Shown here one piece after another: positions 1 through 8,692 of a stretch of DNA of 64,000 bases (its first letter is position 1; each line of letters begins with the position of its first letter). The translations under genes were made by a program, and so were the position numbers. The DNA comes from Streptomyces finlayi (GTDB lineage: Bacteria > Actinomycetota > Actinomycetes > Streptomycetales > Streptomycetaceae). The stretch lies in NCBI RefSeq assembly GCF_014216315.1, contig NZ_CP045702.1, positions 3,596,001 to 3,660,000 of the forward strand, given 5' to 3'. The notes below the pieces were generated by a model, which saw nothing but the letters and a program-made list of their open reading frames with translations, was not told where the DNA came from and made no database searches.

Positions 1-2093
1 TCGGCCGCCTCCAGCGGCCCGGTCGCCGGAGGCGGCCCGGAAGCGGCGCAGGGCGAGACCGAGGGAGAAGCCGGCGACCCAGGCGGCGATGAAGCCGCTG
101 CCGTCCACTACGACGGCCAGCGTGTACCCCCGGCTCATGTGCGCGGCGGCCGCGGCCAGCGCCACCTGGGCGTCCACCCACGGTGAGGGCATCGCGATGG
201 CCGGCATCTCCTGTATGTCGTCGAGGACATGGAGGGCCTTGACGGGGTCACCCCCGGCAAGCAGCAGCCGCGAGCGCGTGACGGTCAGCCCGGACATGAT
301 GACCGGGTCGAGGAAGCGGATAGATGGCAGGGCCGCCCGGCGGAGGTGCGTCCGGGCGGAGGCGAGATCGTCGCGCTCGATCTCGACGGCAGCCAGCACC
401 AGTTGCCCGAGAGAGGTGCGCGCCGAGGGCGGCAGGCCGAACCGCTCCGCCTCGGCAATCGCCTGCCGCGCCCGCGCCTCGGCCCGGCCCGGCCATCCCC
501 CCAGAAAGTCGATCAGGGCGAGCCTGCACAGGGAATCGTGCCGGAAAAGGGCCGTCGAGGGCCCGTCGGACGCCTCTACCGCAGCGGCCAGTGCCGCTCG
601 GGCCGAGTCGAAGCGGCCCGCCCACAGCTGAGCCGATCCCAGAACAGCGAGCCTCAGCACACGAATCTCCGGATGCGCCTCCAGACGCTCCGAGAGGACC
701 TCCCGTCCGCCGAGTTCCTCCGCACGCCGGGCAGCGGCCTCGGCCATGTCCGCCGAGCCGAGCAGCCGGCCGGCCAACACCCTCAGCAACGCGCAGCTCA
801 GATGGGCGGCCGACGCGTCCTGTGCCTCGACCGGGGGCAGGTGCGCCTCGGCACGGTCCAGGTCCGCGAGACCCCGGTCGACGTCGTACCGAGCCAGTTC
901 ACAGGCAGCGCGAACCGGCGGCGGGGCCCGGCGTGTCCGGCGCCATCCCGGTGAACAACTCGCCGAGGCGGTCCGCGTCCAGCCCTGTGAAGAGCTGCCC
1001 GATCGCCAGGCCGTCAACGAGCCGGTCCGCCGCGAACGCCCAGTCCCCCGCGGCGGCGGCGTGCGGCAGGGCCTCCGTGAGCAGCCCGGCATCGCTCAGC
1101 CATAGGGAGGCCGTGCCGTGCAGTTCGCGCTCCAGCCCGGGGTACCTGGTGTTCAGGTGGGCACGCAGAATCTCGGCGAAACAGGGGATGCAGCCGGTAC
1201 CACGAATGACCGAGGGGCTCGACGAGCGCGTTCGCGCGCCGCAGTTCCGAGAGAACGAGAGCGGCATCGTCCCGCCCGGTGAGGGAGTTCGCCAGGCCGG
1301 GATGGATCCGCTCGCAGATGCTGGTCCGCAACAGCAGGTCCTGGCTCACGGCGGACTGGGCTTGAAGCACCTCGGCCAGAAGGAAGTCCGCGACCGCGCT
1401 CTGCCCCGTCTCGAACTCCTTCAGGAAACTCTCCGGGTCATCCGCCCCCTGCGCAGCGAGGATGCACAGGCGTAGCCCTGCAGCCCACCCACCGGTCCGC
1501 TCGGTAAGCGCGCGAGCACCCTCGTCCGACAGGGCCATGCCGTGTCGGCTCGCCAGCTCGGCCGTCTCCTCGGGCAGGAACGCCAGGTCGGCATCGCGGA
1601 TCTCGGCCACTTCGCCGGCGGTGCGGTACCGGTGCAGTGGCAACAGCGGCTCGGTACGGCTGATGATGACCAGGCGCAGCCCGAGCTGGGACAGGAGCGA
1701 GTCGTCGACCTCGCCGGGGCGAGCGGGACCAGCGATGCCGTCGGGGAGGGTGAGCCCGTGGTGGCGCAGGGCCTCCAGTACGTAGGCCCAGAAGATTCCG
1801 GGGGCGTTGTCACCGGACTCCGCCGTCAGCCACACCACCCGGCCCGGCAGAGGCGGCGTGCCGGCCCAGTCGGCGACCAGCAGCGTCTTGCCCGCCCCCG
1901 CCGGCCCGTTCACCAACACCAAACGGCCCGGACCGGCCAGGGCGCGGGTGAGGCGATCTGCCAGGCGGGTCTTGCGGATGAACGTCTCGGGCACACTGGG
2001 GACAGCGAACCGAGCAGTGAGAACGGGGTCGCCGTTCGGCGTCAGGGCCCCGGCGGTGCCTTCGCGGGCAGAGCCGCGGGATGTGTGGCGCAT
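1..2093 (-). pseudogene. Decayed MalT-like LuxR-family ATP-binding regulator (3' end outside window)
   Basis: The N-terminal part (2093 to about 1190) reads as a STAND-type NTPase with a good Walker A (GPAGAGKTLL) and the sensor-like ISRTEPLLPLHRYR stretch. These large regulators normally end in a LuxR DNA-binding domain. The reading frame changes near 1190 (HPLF continues as AEILRAHLNTRYPG in another frame) and again near 925 (continues as RAACELARYDVDRGLADLDRAEAHL-type TPR sequence), then stays open to base 1. The stretch that normally carries Walker B, between EVDDSLLSQL and GLRLVIISR, is missing in frame, apparently about 35 residues. Two frameshifts plus loss of Walker B indicate a dead gene; sequencing errors could explain the frameshifts but not the deletion. 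The LuxR HTH would lie to the left of the window. Confidence 0.75.
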
Positions 2094-2186
2094 GGCACTC
2101 ACCACGTTGACAGAACTGCCCGAAGAGCCAAATCGGACATGCCTCCGATTCTTCTTCCGTCGTGGCGTGGCCGTGGAGGAGACGGA

Positions 2187-3419
2187 TCAGAGGCGGATGA
2201 TGACCAGCGCCGTGTCGTCGGTGTCACCGGTGGCTGGGAGCAGGTCGGCCAGGAGCGCGTCGGCCAGGGCCTCGGGGTGGGCTTTCCCATGGCGGATGAG
2301 GGAGTCCGCGAGGCGGGCCAGGCCGACGTCGATGTCCTCGTCGCGGCGCTCGATCAGACCATCGGTGTACATGACCAGGGTGGCTCCCCCGGCGAAGGCC
2401 ATACTGGCCTGCGGCCGCGGGACGTGTTCGGGACGCGCACCGAGAGGCGGATCGGTCGCCTGGTCGAGGAAGATCACGGTGCCGTCCGGGTGGAGCAGAG
2501 CGGGCGGAGGATGGCCCGCGCTGCTGTACGTCAGAGTGTGAGTGTCCCAGTCGATGAAGGCCTTCACCACAGTGGTCGACTCGGCACCGTCGACGTGGCA
2601 GGCATACAGGCCGAGGGCTTCCAGGGCCTGGGCCGGGCCGACGGTGACACGGGCAGCCGCGCTCAACGCGCTGCGCAGCTGCCCCATCACGCAGGCAGCT
2701 CCCAGGCCATGGCCGACCACGTCGCCTACGGCGACCGCGATGCGGTCCCCAGGCAGGTCGACCAGGTCGTACCAGTCGCCGCACACGTTCAGGGCGCTGA
2801 CGGCGGGCCGGTAGCGGACTGCTGCCCTGTGGTGCCCGACCGGCATCGGGGCGGGCAGCATCGCCTCCTGCAGAGCCAGGGCGACCTCGCGCTCGCGCGC
2901 ATGAGCCCCCCGAAGACGTTCGTTGACCTCCTGGAGTTCACGGGCGCGGGTGTAGAGCTCCGCCTCCAGCACGCGGGCCCGGCTGCTGTCGCTGCCCGTA
3001 CCGCCGCGGGCGCGGATGAGTTCGGTGATCTCCTCCACCCGGTGCACGATCAGCACCACCCGCCCGTCCGGGCCCACCACGGGCGCGTTGACGGGGCTCC
3101 AGAAGTGTTCCACCCAGTGGCCGGGCCGCCCGGGATCCTCGATGTCGTAGCGCAACAGCGCCATGGTGTCGCGCTCGCCGGTGGCCACCACGCGCAGCAT
3201 CGACGCCCGGGTCTCCCGCATGCCGGTCGCAGCCGGGTCATTGGGGTTCTCGGGAAAGACGTCGAAGATGTAGCGGCCCAGAAGTTGCTCGCGGGTGCGC
3301 CCGGCCAGCCGGGTGAAGTCCTCGTTGGCGTCGACGTACACCAGGCCAGGAGTGAGCAGGGCCACCATTCCGGGCAGGGCGTGGAAGACCGCCGCGTAGT
3401 CGATCTGGGGTTTCCTCAT
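2187..3419 (-). CDS. PAS domain / SpoIIE-type PP2C serine phosphatase
   Basis: 410 aa. A PAS sensor domain (about residues 8-130, with YVDANEDFTRLAGRTREQLLG) is followed by a short coiled coil (about 140-185) and a SpoIIE/PP2C catalytic domain (about 190-408). The phosphatase metal-binding signatures are visible: GDWYDL, AVGDVVGHG, MYTDGLIERR and the terminal DDTALVIIRL. Such proteins (RsbU/RsbP type) dephosphorylate STAS anti-sigma-factor antagonists in response to a signal read by the PAS domain. I chose the ATG at 3419 because GAGGTGGG lies 7-8 nt upstream and the PAS domain begins there; the open frame extends 35 codons further upstream without a better start. It stands alone between a dead regulator and a toxin-antitoxin pair, so its partner proteins are unknown. 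Confidence 0.85.
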   Translation of the reverse strand: MRKPQIDYAAVFHALPGMVALLTPGLVYVDANEDFTRLAGRTREQLLGRYIFDVFPENPNDPAATGMRETRASMLRVVATGERDTMALLRYDIEDPGRPGHWVEHFWSPVNAPVVGPDGRVVLIVHRVEEITELIRARGGTGSDSSRARVLEAELYTRARELQEVNERLRGAHAREREVALALQEAMLPAPMPVGHHRAAVRYRPAVSALNVCGDWYDLVDLPGDRIAVAVGDVVGHGLGAACVMGQLRSALSAAARVTVGPAQALEALGLYACHVDGAESTTVVKAFIDWDTHTLTYSSAGHPPPALLHPDGTVIFLDQATDPPLGARPEHVPRPQASMAFAGGATLVMYTDGLIERRDEDIDVGLARLADSLIRHGKAHPEALADALLADLLPATGDTDDTALVIIRL

Positions 3420-3672
3420 GTGCTGCCCACCTCGGCGCCGACGGACACTGTGCTGCTGCTCCACGATAGGCGTGAACGCGCAACGGGGCCGAGCGGCTAA
3501 CTCTCCGCAGGCCCCGGTTGCCACCTGAGCGGCCCCGCCTCGAGTGAGACGTCCGGGGAGCCGGTCACTGGGCGCGCCACGGCCATACGGACGAATTCCC
3601 CGGGCTCGATGAGGCCGACGTCGTTCGCGCCGGCGTCAACCTGGGGTGCCGCCCTTGCTCAGGCCACGGTCT

Positions 3673-3712
3673 CCACGGCAGCCCACGTCCCGCCGCGACC
3701 GCCTGACCGCCC
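3673..3712 (+). repeat. Remnant matching the 3' end of the SBD-HNH restriction gene
   Basis: 40 bases here match 16321-16360, the last codons and stop of the SBD-HNH endonuclease gene, at 38 of 40 positions. In the matching frame it reads HGSPRPAATA and a stop, against HGSPRPAATT and a stop. Nothing upstream in this 350-bp gap (3420-3770) resembles the rest of that gene. The remainder of the gap shows no gene. Confidence 0.6.
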
Positions 3713-3782
3713 ACCAGGCGGTCGTGGGCCAGGCGGTCGATGCACCGGTAAGGGGTGCGATACCAAGAGTATGGTCGCTTGT

Positions 3783-4061
3783 ATGGCGACGAAGAAGGTA
3801 ACGGTGACGATTCCCGAGGACCTCCTGGACGAGATCCGTGCGGAGGCGGCAGAACGGGGGATGTCGGCGTACGTCGCCGAGGCGCTGCGCTTCAAGCGCG
3901 ACCGGGACCGGCTGCGGGAGCTGTCGGACTGGCTGCAGGAGGAACACGGTCCCCTCACCGACGAAGAGCGCGCCACAGCGTTCGACGAGTTGGAGGACCT
4001 CGACGCCGAGCATGAACGCCGGCGCGCCACCGGAACGCACGGCGCCGGAGAAGCCGCGTGA
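3783..4061 (+). CDS. VapB-like antitoxin
   Basis: 92 aa. The N-terminus (KKVTVTIPEDLLDEIRAEA) has the ribbon-helix-helix pattern of DNA-binding antitoxins. The charged C-terminus (WLQEEHGPLTDEERATAFDEL) is typical of the toxin-wrapping tail. It overlaps the downstream PIN toxin gene by 4 nt (GTGA), so translation is probably coupled. An ATG at 3771 is possible, but the ATG at 3783 is preceded by TATGGT exactly 7 nt away and has no Shine-Dalgarno sequence, which fits a leaderless transcript. By family analogy the pair would repress its own promoter. Neighbouring toxin is the PIN protein at 4058. Confidence 0.75.
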   Translation: MATKKVTVTIPEDLLDEIRAEAAERGMSAYVAEALRFKRDRDRLRELSDWLQEEHGPLTDEERATAFDELEDLDAEHERRRATGTHGAGEAA

Positions 4062-4483
4062 AGAAGCGGTCCGTTGAGCCCGGGCAGCGGCCACTGCGCG
4101 TCTTCGTACTCGACTGCGAAGCCCTGTCCCTGGCCGTGCGCGGCAACCGGAAGATGATCGCGTGGCTCGACCTCGCAGCACGGGGTGAAGCCGAGGTCGT
4201 CACGTCTCCGGTGACGCTGGCAGAGGCGTACGACGGCCGAACCACCGAGCAGCGCTGGGACTGGGTGCTTTCCCGGCTCGAAGTCGCTGACATCGGGAAG
4301 GACCAAGCCCGCCAGGCCCGCCGCCTGCTGGCGGACGCCAAGCTGCACGGCCACAAGTACGCGATCGACGCGATACTCGCCGTCGTCGCGCGTCAGCAGA
4401 AGGGGCAGGTCACCGTCTTCACCTCGGACGTGGACGACCTGGAGAGGCTGGTCCCGGAGTCGATCGTCGTCAAGAAGGTATGA
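4058..4483 (+). CDS. PIN-domain toxin (VapC-like ribonuclease)
   Basis: 141 aa with a GTG start overlapping the antitoxin stop. The PIN fold acidic residues are visible: VLDCEAL near the N-terminus, the E in TLAEAY, the D in HKYAIDAIL and the aspartates in TSDVDDLERL. VapC-type toxins are Mg2+-dependent endoribonucleases that usually cut tRNA or rRNA; the target here cannot be read from sequence. The segment LHGHKYAIDA is shared almost exactly with the second PIN protein at 6791-7204, so the two toxins belong to one subfamily. Activity is inferred from the family. Confidence 0.78.
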   Translation: MKKRSVEPGQRPLRVFVLDCEALSLAVRGNRKMIAWLDLAARGEAEVVTSPVTLAEAYDGRTTEQRWDWVLSRLEVADIGKDQARQARRLLADAKLHGHKYAIDAILAVVARQQKGQVTVFTSDVDDLERLVPESIVVKKV

Positions 4484-4587
4484 CCTGGCGCTCCGGTCTC
4501 CGTTCTTCAAGGCCCGCGAAGGCGCGGGTGCGCGCTGGGCACGAGGGGGGCAGGCGACGCCCGCTTCGTGCCGCTCACATCCCGTTC

Positions 4588-5316
4588 CTACAGATGGGCA
4601 AGGTAGTCGTAGTTGTCCGGACCGCAGGTGCGCTCGAGGGTCTGGACCACCTTGCGCGGGTTGTCGTAGGGGCCGGAGAGGTAGAACGGCTTGCCGTCCC
4701 GGCCGAAGCCGATGACGGGCCGGTCGCCGGGCGGGGCACCCAGGTGCACCGCGGCGTCGGCGAAGCCGGCCGCGGGCTCGAAGCCAAGACCGCGGGCGTA
4801 GGCGACCGCACCGTGCACGATCGTCTGCGCCTGCTCTACGCCGATCGGCAGCGGCCGATGATCGAAGGCCGAGTAGTACATCGGTACGTAAGTTGTCAGG
4901 GATCCGGCCCCCATCACCTCGGGATCGGTGACGTTCTTGACTCCTAGGCAGTACACGTCCACCAGGAACCCGGTGACGGTCACCCTGCTGGCACGTTCCT
5001 GGCGGGCCAGGAGGATCTGGGCGAAGCCGCCCGTGCCCGGGTCGGGCTCCTGGCCGAGGGCGTCGGCCGCCGCCCACTCCGGGGCCTTGGCCAGGTCCAG
5101 TCCCGTGCTCCAGCCCGCGTTGACCCAACAGCCCACCACCGGCCGCTGATCCGGCTCGATGTTCGCCAGTGCCTCCTCGGCGACCCGTCTGACCAGCGCG
5201 GTGGCCTGGGACGGGCGCAGCCCCAGCACCTTCGCGATCTGCTTCGGCGCGCTGCCGCGCTCCCTCATCTCCCGGACCCGGGCCAGTAGTTCCTCGTCGC
5301 ACGTTGCCACCGTCAC
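4588..5316 (-). CDS. HTH-domain protein of unknown function
   Basis: 242 aa. Residues about 5-45 form a helix-turn-helix-like segment (ELLARVREMRERG, then QIAKVLGLRPSQATALVRR). The rest, about 200 aa, is a compact domain I do not recognise, with motifs such as VVGCWVNAGWSTG, FLVDVYCLGVKNV and FYLSGPYDNPRKVV. I chose the GTG at 5316 because GGAAGGGG lies 6 nt upstream; the open frame runs much further upstream only as a shadow. It is divergent from the pRiA4b-family gene at 5423 with about 100 bp between starts. Both sit between the two PIN modules, so all may belong to the same island cargo. Confidence 0.6.
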   Translation of the reverse strand: MTVATCDEELLARVREMRERGSAPKQIAKVLGLRPSQATALVRRVAEEALANIEPDQRPVVGCWVNAGWSTGLDLAKAPEWAAADALGQEPDPGTGGFAQILLARQERASRVTVTGFLVDVYCLGVKNVTDPEVMGAGSLTTYVPMYYSAFDHRPLPIGVEQAQTIVHGAVAYARGLGFEPAAGFADAAVHLGAPPGDRPVIGFGRDGKPFYLSGPYDNPRKVVQTLERTCGPDNYDYLAHL

Positions 5317-5422
5317 AGTCTGCCCCTTCCGCGTCGCCCCGTGCAAAGCACCGGGTGCGCCGGCGGTGCTGCCATCCTTGGGTCGGGCGATACGCGACAC
5401 GAACCGGAACGGGCAGGTCAGC

Positions 5423-6659
5423 ATGGGTGAGAGCGTGGGCAGGACCATCGAGCAGGTGCGAGCGCTGGTCGGTTGGGTCGGCACGGGCCGCAAGCTGACC
5501 CAGACCGGCCGTGTGACGCTTGCCGACGCGCGAGCACTGGTGGAGGTTCTGGACACCGGCGACCGGATGGACCCGGTGATCGGGGACCGTACGTTCAGGA
5601 CGAAGTCCAGCGAGGAGCTGTACCACCTCACCCTGCTGGTCGAGTGGGCGAAGGCGGCACGACTGCTGCGGACGGCGGGCGGGCGCCTGTTGCCGGTGAA
5701 GAAGAACGCCAAACTGCTGGACAACTCCGACGAACTGCGTGGCGCCCTGCTCTCCGCGCTGCCGCACATCGGCCGGGCCGTGACGGTCTCCGGCTGGCTG
5801 GAATCTCTGCTCTCGCACGAGTACGACCGGGGCCTGCGGGCTTTGCTGCACCGGCTGTACGCGGCCACGGCCCCGGTGCCGCTCAGTGACCTGTACGAAG
5901 TGGTGTGGCACGCGGTCAGCCCGCTGTACGTGCTCGACGACCTGTCCCCCGACCGTCTGAAGCATCTGCGCACCGCGGGCGACCACGACGTCCAACGGGT
6001 TCTGGAGGCCCTCACCTCCCGTCCATCTCACGCAGGAAACCGCCGAGTTGACGGCGAACGGTCGCATCGGGACGGCCTGGATGCGCGGCGAGCCCAAGCC
6101 CGGCGACGCGGTGTTGCGGATCCTCGTCGAGCTCGCCGACGTGGACGACCCCCGGGTTTGGCGGCAGCTGCTGGTGCCCGCCTCGATCCGCCTGGACCGG
6201 CTTCACTCCGTGATCCAGGAGGCAATGGGCTGGCAGAACTGCCACATGCACGCGTTCACCATCGACGGCGTCCGGTACGGCCGTCCCGACGGCGAACTCG
6301 GATTCCGTGACGAGCGCACCGCCACACTGGGCGCCCTGCTCAAGCCGGGTGCCCACTTCGTGTACACGTACGACTTCGGGGACTCCTGGGAGCACCTCGT
6401 CACCGTGGAGCAGTTCCAGACAGCCGCAGCCGGGCTTCACTATCCGCACTGCGTGGACGGTGCCGGGGCGTGCCCGCCCGAGGACTGCGGCGGCGCCCCC
6501 GGCTACAGCGATCTCAAAGTGGTCCTCGCCGACCCTGCGCATGAGGAACACCACGCCATGCTGGTGTGGCTCGGCCTTCGGTCCGCCAGGGAATTCACCC
6601 CTGACCGTTTCGCGCCGGACGAGGCCAACACGCGGCTGCTGCACCTCGCGGCACCATGA
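5423..6659 (+). pseudogene. Plasmid pRiA4b ORF-3 family protein, frameshifted
   Basis: The first part (5423 to about 6025, ~200 aa, starting MGESVGRTIEQV) is an N-terminal region of unknown function. The second part (about 6030-6659) reads WRQLLVPASIRLDRLHSVIQ, FTYDFGDSWEH-like and HYPHCVDGAGACPPEDCGG, which is the pRiA4b ORF-3 / IS1096 TnpR-family fold (PF07929). The halves are in frames 2 and 3. Removing one base near TCCCGTC at about 6020 joins ...ALTS to VHLTQETAELTANGR and gives one protein of about 412 aa. This is either a real frameshift or a sequencing error. The family is found on plasmids and islands, and its function is not established. Confidence 0.72.
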
Positions 6660-6790
6660 CAGACGAGGCGTCCGGCCACGCAGCCGTTCACGGCCCTGGG
6701 CGCTGCCGACTGGCCCACTGGCCCCGCCGCGCTCGGGCAAGAACGTACAGGCCGACCTTCCGTCCCCGGCGTTCGGGTCTTGGGCGTCGA

Positions 6791-7204
6791 CTACACGGCG
6801 ACGAGGCGCACTCTGTCGCCGCAGAGCTTCGTCATGTCGTCGATGTCCGAAGTGAGCATGACGACCGGGCGGCGCTGACGCAGCGCTGTCTCGGCCACGG
6901 CAGCGTCGATGGCGTACTTGTGACCATGCAGCCCAGCGTTGATCAGCATGGCTGAGGCGGCCTTGGCCTCCTCGTCGCCGATGTGCACGATCCGCACGCC
7001 GGACAGGACCCAGGCGAGCCGCGCCTTGTCGGTCCGGCGATGCACCGCTTCGATGATGGTGAGTGCGCTGATGACCACCTCCATGCCCCGCTTGCGGGCT
7101 TCGGCGATGAGGGCGACGACGGGCTCCTGATCACTGACGAACTTCGACAGGCCCTCACAGTCGAGAACGAGGGTGCCTTCGTGGCTCAGCTTGCGGCGGG
7201 CCAC
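6791..7204 (-). CDS. PIN-domain toxin (VapC-like), second copy
   Basis: 137 aa from a GTG start, overlapping the upstream antitoxin gene by 19 nt. PIN acidic positions are LVLDCEGL, TIIEAVH, HKYAIDAAV and TSDIDDMTKL. It shares LHGHKYAIDA and the overall layout with the PIN protein at 4058, so they are paralogues in inverted orientation about 2.3 kb apart. The predicted role is a toxic ribonuclease held inactive by the antitoxin at 7186-7470. RNA target unknown. Confidence 0.75.
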   Translation of the reverse strand: MARRKLSHEGTLVLDCEGLSKFVSDQEPVVALIAEARKRGMEVVISALTIIEAVHRRTDKARLAWVLSGVRIVHIGDEEAKAASAMLINAGLHGHKYAIDAAVAETALRQRRPVVMLTSDIDDMTKLCGDRVRLVAV

Positions 7205-7470
7205 TGCCCCTCCTCGGCGAACACCTCGTCGAAGACCCTGCGTGCCCGCTCCTGCTCGTGCTCGGAGATCGGTCCCTGCCGACGTTCGTAGTCGGCCAGG
7301 TACTCGTCCAAGATCTGACCGCGCAGCTCGCGCTCCACCGCTTCGGTGATGAACGCGGAGAACTCACGCCTGCCGACCCGTCGGCGGATCGCCTCCGCCG
7401 TCCCCTCGGGGAGGGAGAGGCTGACCCTGGTGGCCGGCCCTTCGCCGACGCTGTAAGGAATCTCGCCCAT
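7186..7470 (-). CDS. VapB-like antitoxin, second copy
   Basis: 94 aa. The sequence TRVSLSLPEGTAEAIRRRVGRREFSAFITEAVERELR is a ribbon-helix-helix/CopG-like DNA-binding region, followed by a charged tail (EYLADYERRQGPISEHEQERARRVF). I chose the ATG at 7470: it follows a GATAAT -10-like hexamer by 9 nt and has no Shine-Dalgarno sequence. The open frame continues upstream to 7545 but that start lacks any signal. The gene order antitoxin-toxin and the gene overlap match the first module at 3783. Confidence 0.72.
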   Translation of the reverse strand: MGEIPYSVGEGPATRVSLSLPEGTAEAIRRRVGRREFSAFITEAVERELRGQILDEYLADYERRQGPISEHEQERARRVFDEVFAEEGQWPAAS

Positions 7471-7479
7471 GGGCCCGAC

Positions 7480-7485
7480 ATTATC
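7480..7485 (-). promoter_or_regulatory. -10-like hexamer of the second antitoxin gene
   Basis: On the minus strand the bases read GATAAT, within the longer TGATAAT, nine nt before the ATG at 7470. No clear -35 is visible. The spacing implies a leaderless or nearly leaderless mRNA. Confidence 0.45.
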
Positions 7486-7557
7486 AAACAAGTAGGAATT
7501 TGACCTGGGGGCTGCAGCACTCGCCGAACGACGCGAGCCGCTCACCCGTCACCTCGT

Positions 7558-7734
7558 GGTCTCAGTTCTGGTCTCATTCACCTACGTTCAGCTGTGTCCG
7601 GACGCCGCTGACAGTCCGCTCCACGGCTGGTCAGGACACCCACGACCACGTCTGAACCACGAACCCCCAGACGAACATTTGGAAAGCGCGTTGGGGGCAA
7701 CCCCTCACGAGTTCGAATCTCGTATCCTGCGCCA
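7558..7734 (+). other. Right attachment end of an integrated island: arm-like repeats plus 3' half of tRNA-Ser(GGA)
   Basis: 7678-7734 reads TTTGGAAAGCGCG, a variable arm (TTGGGGGCAACCCC), a T-arm (ACGAG-TTCGAAT-CTCGT) and GCCA. That is a serine tRNA from the GGA anticodon to the 3' end, with the 5' half absent. About 100 bp upstream, 7558-7579 contains GTCTCAGTT and GTCTCATTC in tandem, resembling the arm-type repeats of the 12-kb element at 51572-51590. The order arms, ~100-120 bp, tRNA 3' half is the same as at that element's right end. I infer an attR-like junction; the intact tRNA and integrase would lie left of the window or be lost. No gene is seen in 7735-8083. Confidence 0.65.
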
Positions 7735-8083
7735 TTGCTCTCACCGGGCGATACGTCGAAGGCCCCACCGCTACGGGACCCTTCGGCGTCGGTGGTTGCA
7801 GTTGCCGCCGACGCACCGCTGCCACCTGCCTACCGCTCAGGAGCGCACGGCACACGCCGCAGAACATGCCGCCTCGCGCCCGTACCGGCGCATCAGCCGG
7901 CCGCACTCGACGCACGGCCCCAGCTCCCAGGGCGGGCAGCCCAGCGCCGCAGGCAGCCTGTGGGCAGGTTCCCGACGGGTTCGTGGAGCACGGCTGGTCC
8001 GAGGCGGACTGGCAGCCGGAAGAGCGAGCCGCTGGGCTCTGAAGGGCCCCTTCAGTGAGCGCGGAAGAGGATCCGGACCGCCG

Positions 8084-8557
8084 TCACCGAGGCGCTGACC
8101 CGCGCCGCTCGGGCACGGTGTCAGGTTCGGCGGCCTGAAGATCGGCCAGCAGTTCGGCCTGGCCCGTCAGCACGCCGGACAGGATGGTTCGCGCCACCCG
8201 CAACAGCTCCGCCACCTGTGGGTTGGTCAGCGAGTAGAAGACGGCGGAGCCCTCGCGGCGGGGGACGACCAGGTTGGCCCGGCGCAGGACGGCCAGTTGC
8301 TGGGAGAGGTGGGCCGCTTCGATGCCGATCTCGGACAGCATCTCGGAGACCGCGTGCTCGCGCCGGCTGAGGAGTTCCAGCACGCGAATACGCACCGGGT
8401 GTCCGAGGGTCTTGAAGAACTCCGCTTTCAGCTGGTACAGCGGCGCGCTCACCGGCCGGACCCCGCCCCACGCCGGCCCACCGGCCGGCCGGGGGGGCCG
8501 GACGGTCACTGTCGTGCGAGTGCCATGCATCGCATCCACCTCAGAACTCTTCGCCAT
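8084..8557 (-). CDS. ArsR/SmtB-family winged-helix regulator
   Basis: 157 aa. The winged-helix core reads LYQLKAEFFKTLGHPVRIRVLELL, then SEIGIEAAHLSQQLAVLRRANLV and the wing REGSAVFYSLTNP. No obvious paired-cysteine metal site is present, so the ligand is unknown. The first 40 residues are low-complexity. The ATG at 8557 has GAGGA 8 nt upstream; a GTG at 8453 would remove the extension. The protein closely resembles the ArsR at 12000-12341 in helices and order, and both genes have an upstream TTGC-N8-GCAA dyad. It has no transport gene of its own, so it may cross-talk with the SulP operon. Confidence 0.82.
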   Translation of the reverse strand: MAKSSEVDAMHGTRTTVTVRPPRPAGGPAWGGVRPVSAPLYQLKAEFFKTLGHPVRIRVLELLSRREHAVSEMLSEIGIEAAHLSQQLAVLRRANLVVPRREGSAVFYSLTNPQVAELLRVARTILSGVLTGQAELLADLQAAEPDTVPERRGSAPR

Positions 8558-8601
8558 GGGGACATCCTCGCGCCCTCACGCCAAGGTCGTGACCTCGGGA
8601 A

Positions 8602-8617
8602 TTGCCAAGATTAGCAA
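8602..8617. promoter_or_regulatory. Candidate ArsR operator (TTGC-N8-GCAA)
   Basis: TTGC CAAGATTA GCAA lies 45-60 bp upstream of the ArsR start at 8557. The same TTGC-N8-GCAA geometry occurs at 12438-12453 ahead of the second ArsR gene. Inference from spacing and symmetry only. Confidence 0.5.
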
Positions 8618-8692
8618 GGCCGAAAGGCGCGCATGGGAGGTCGCACGCGGCGGCGCATCGCTCGTCCCGCCGCCGCGTGCCGAGACTCCCGG

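Noticed and set aside
7556..8098. Open frames across the tRNA-Ser fragment
   Set aside because: They read through the attachment site and give no recognisable protein; the tRNA remnant explains the conserved part.
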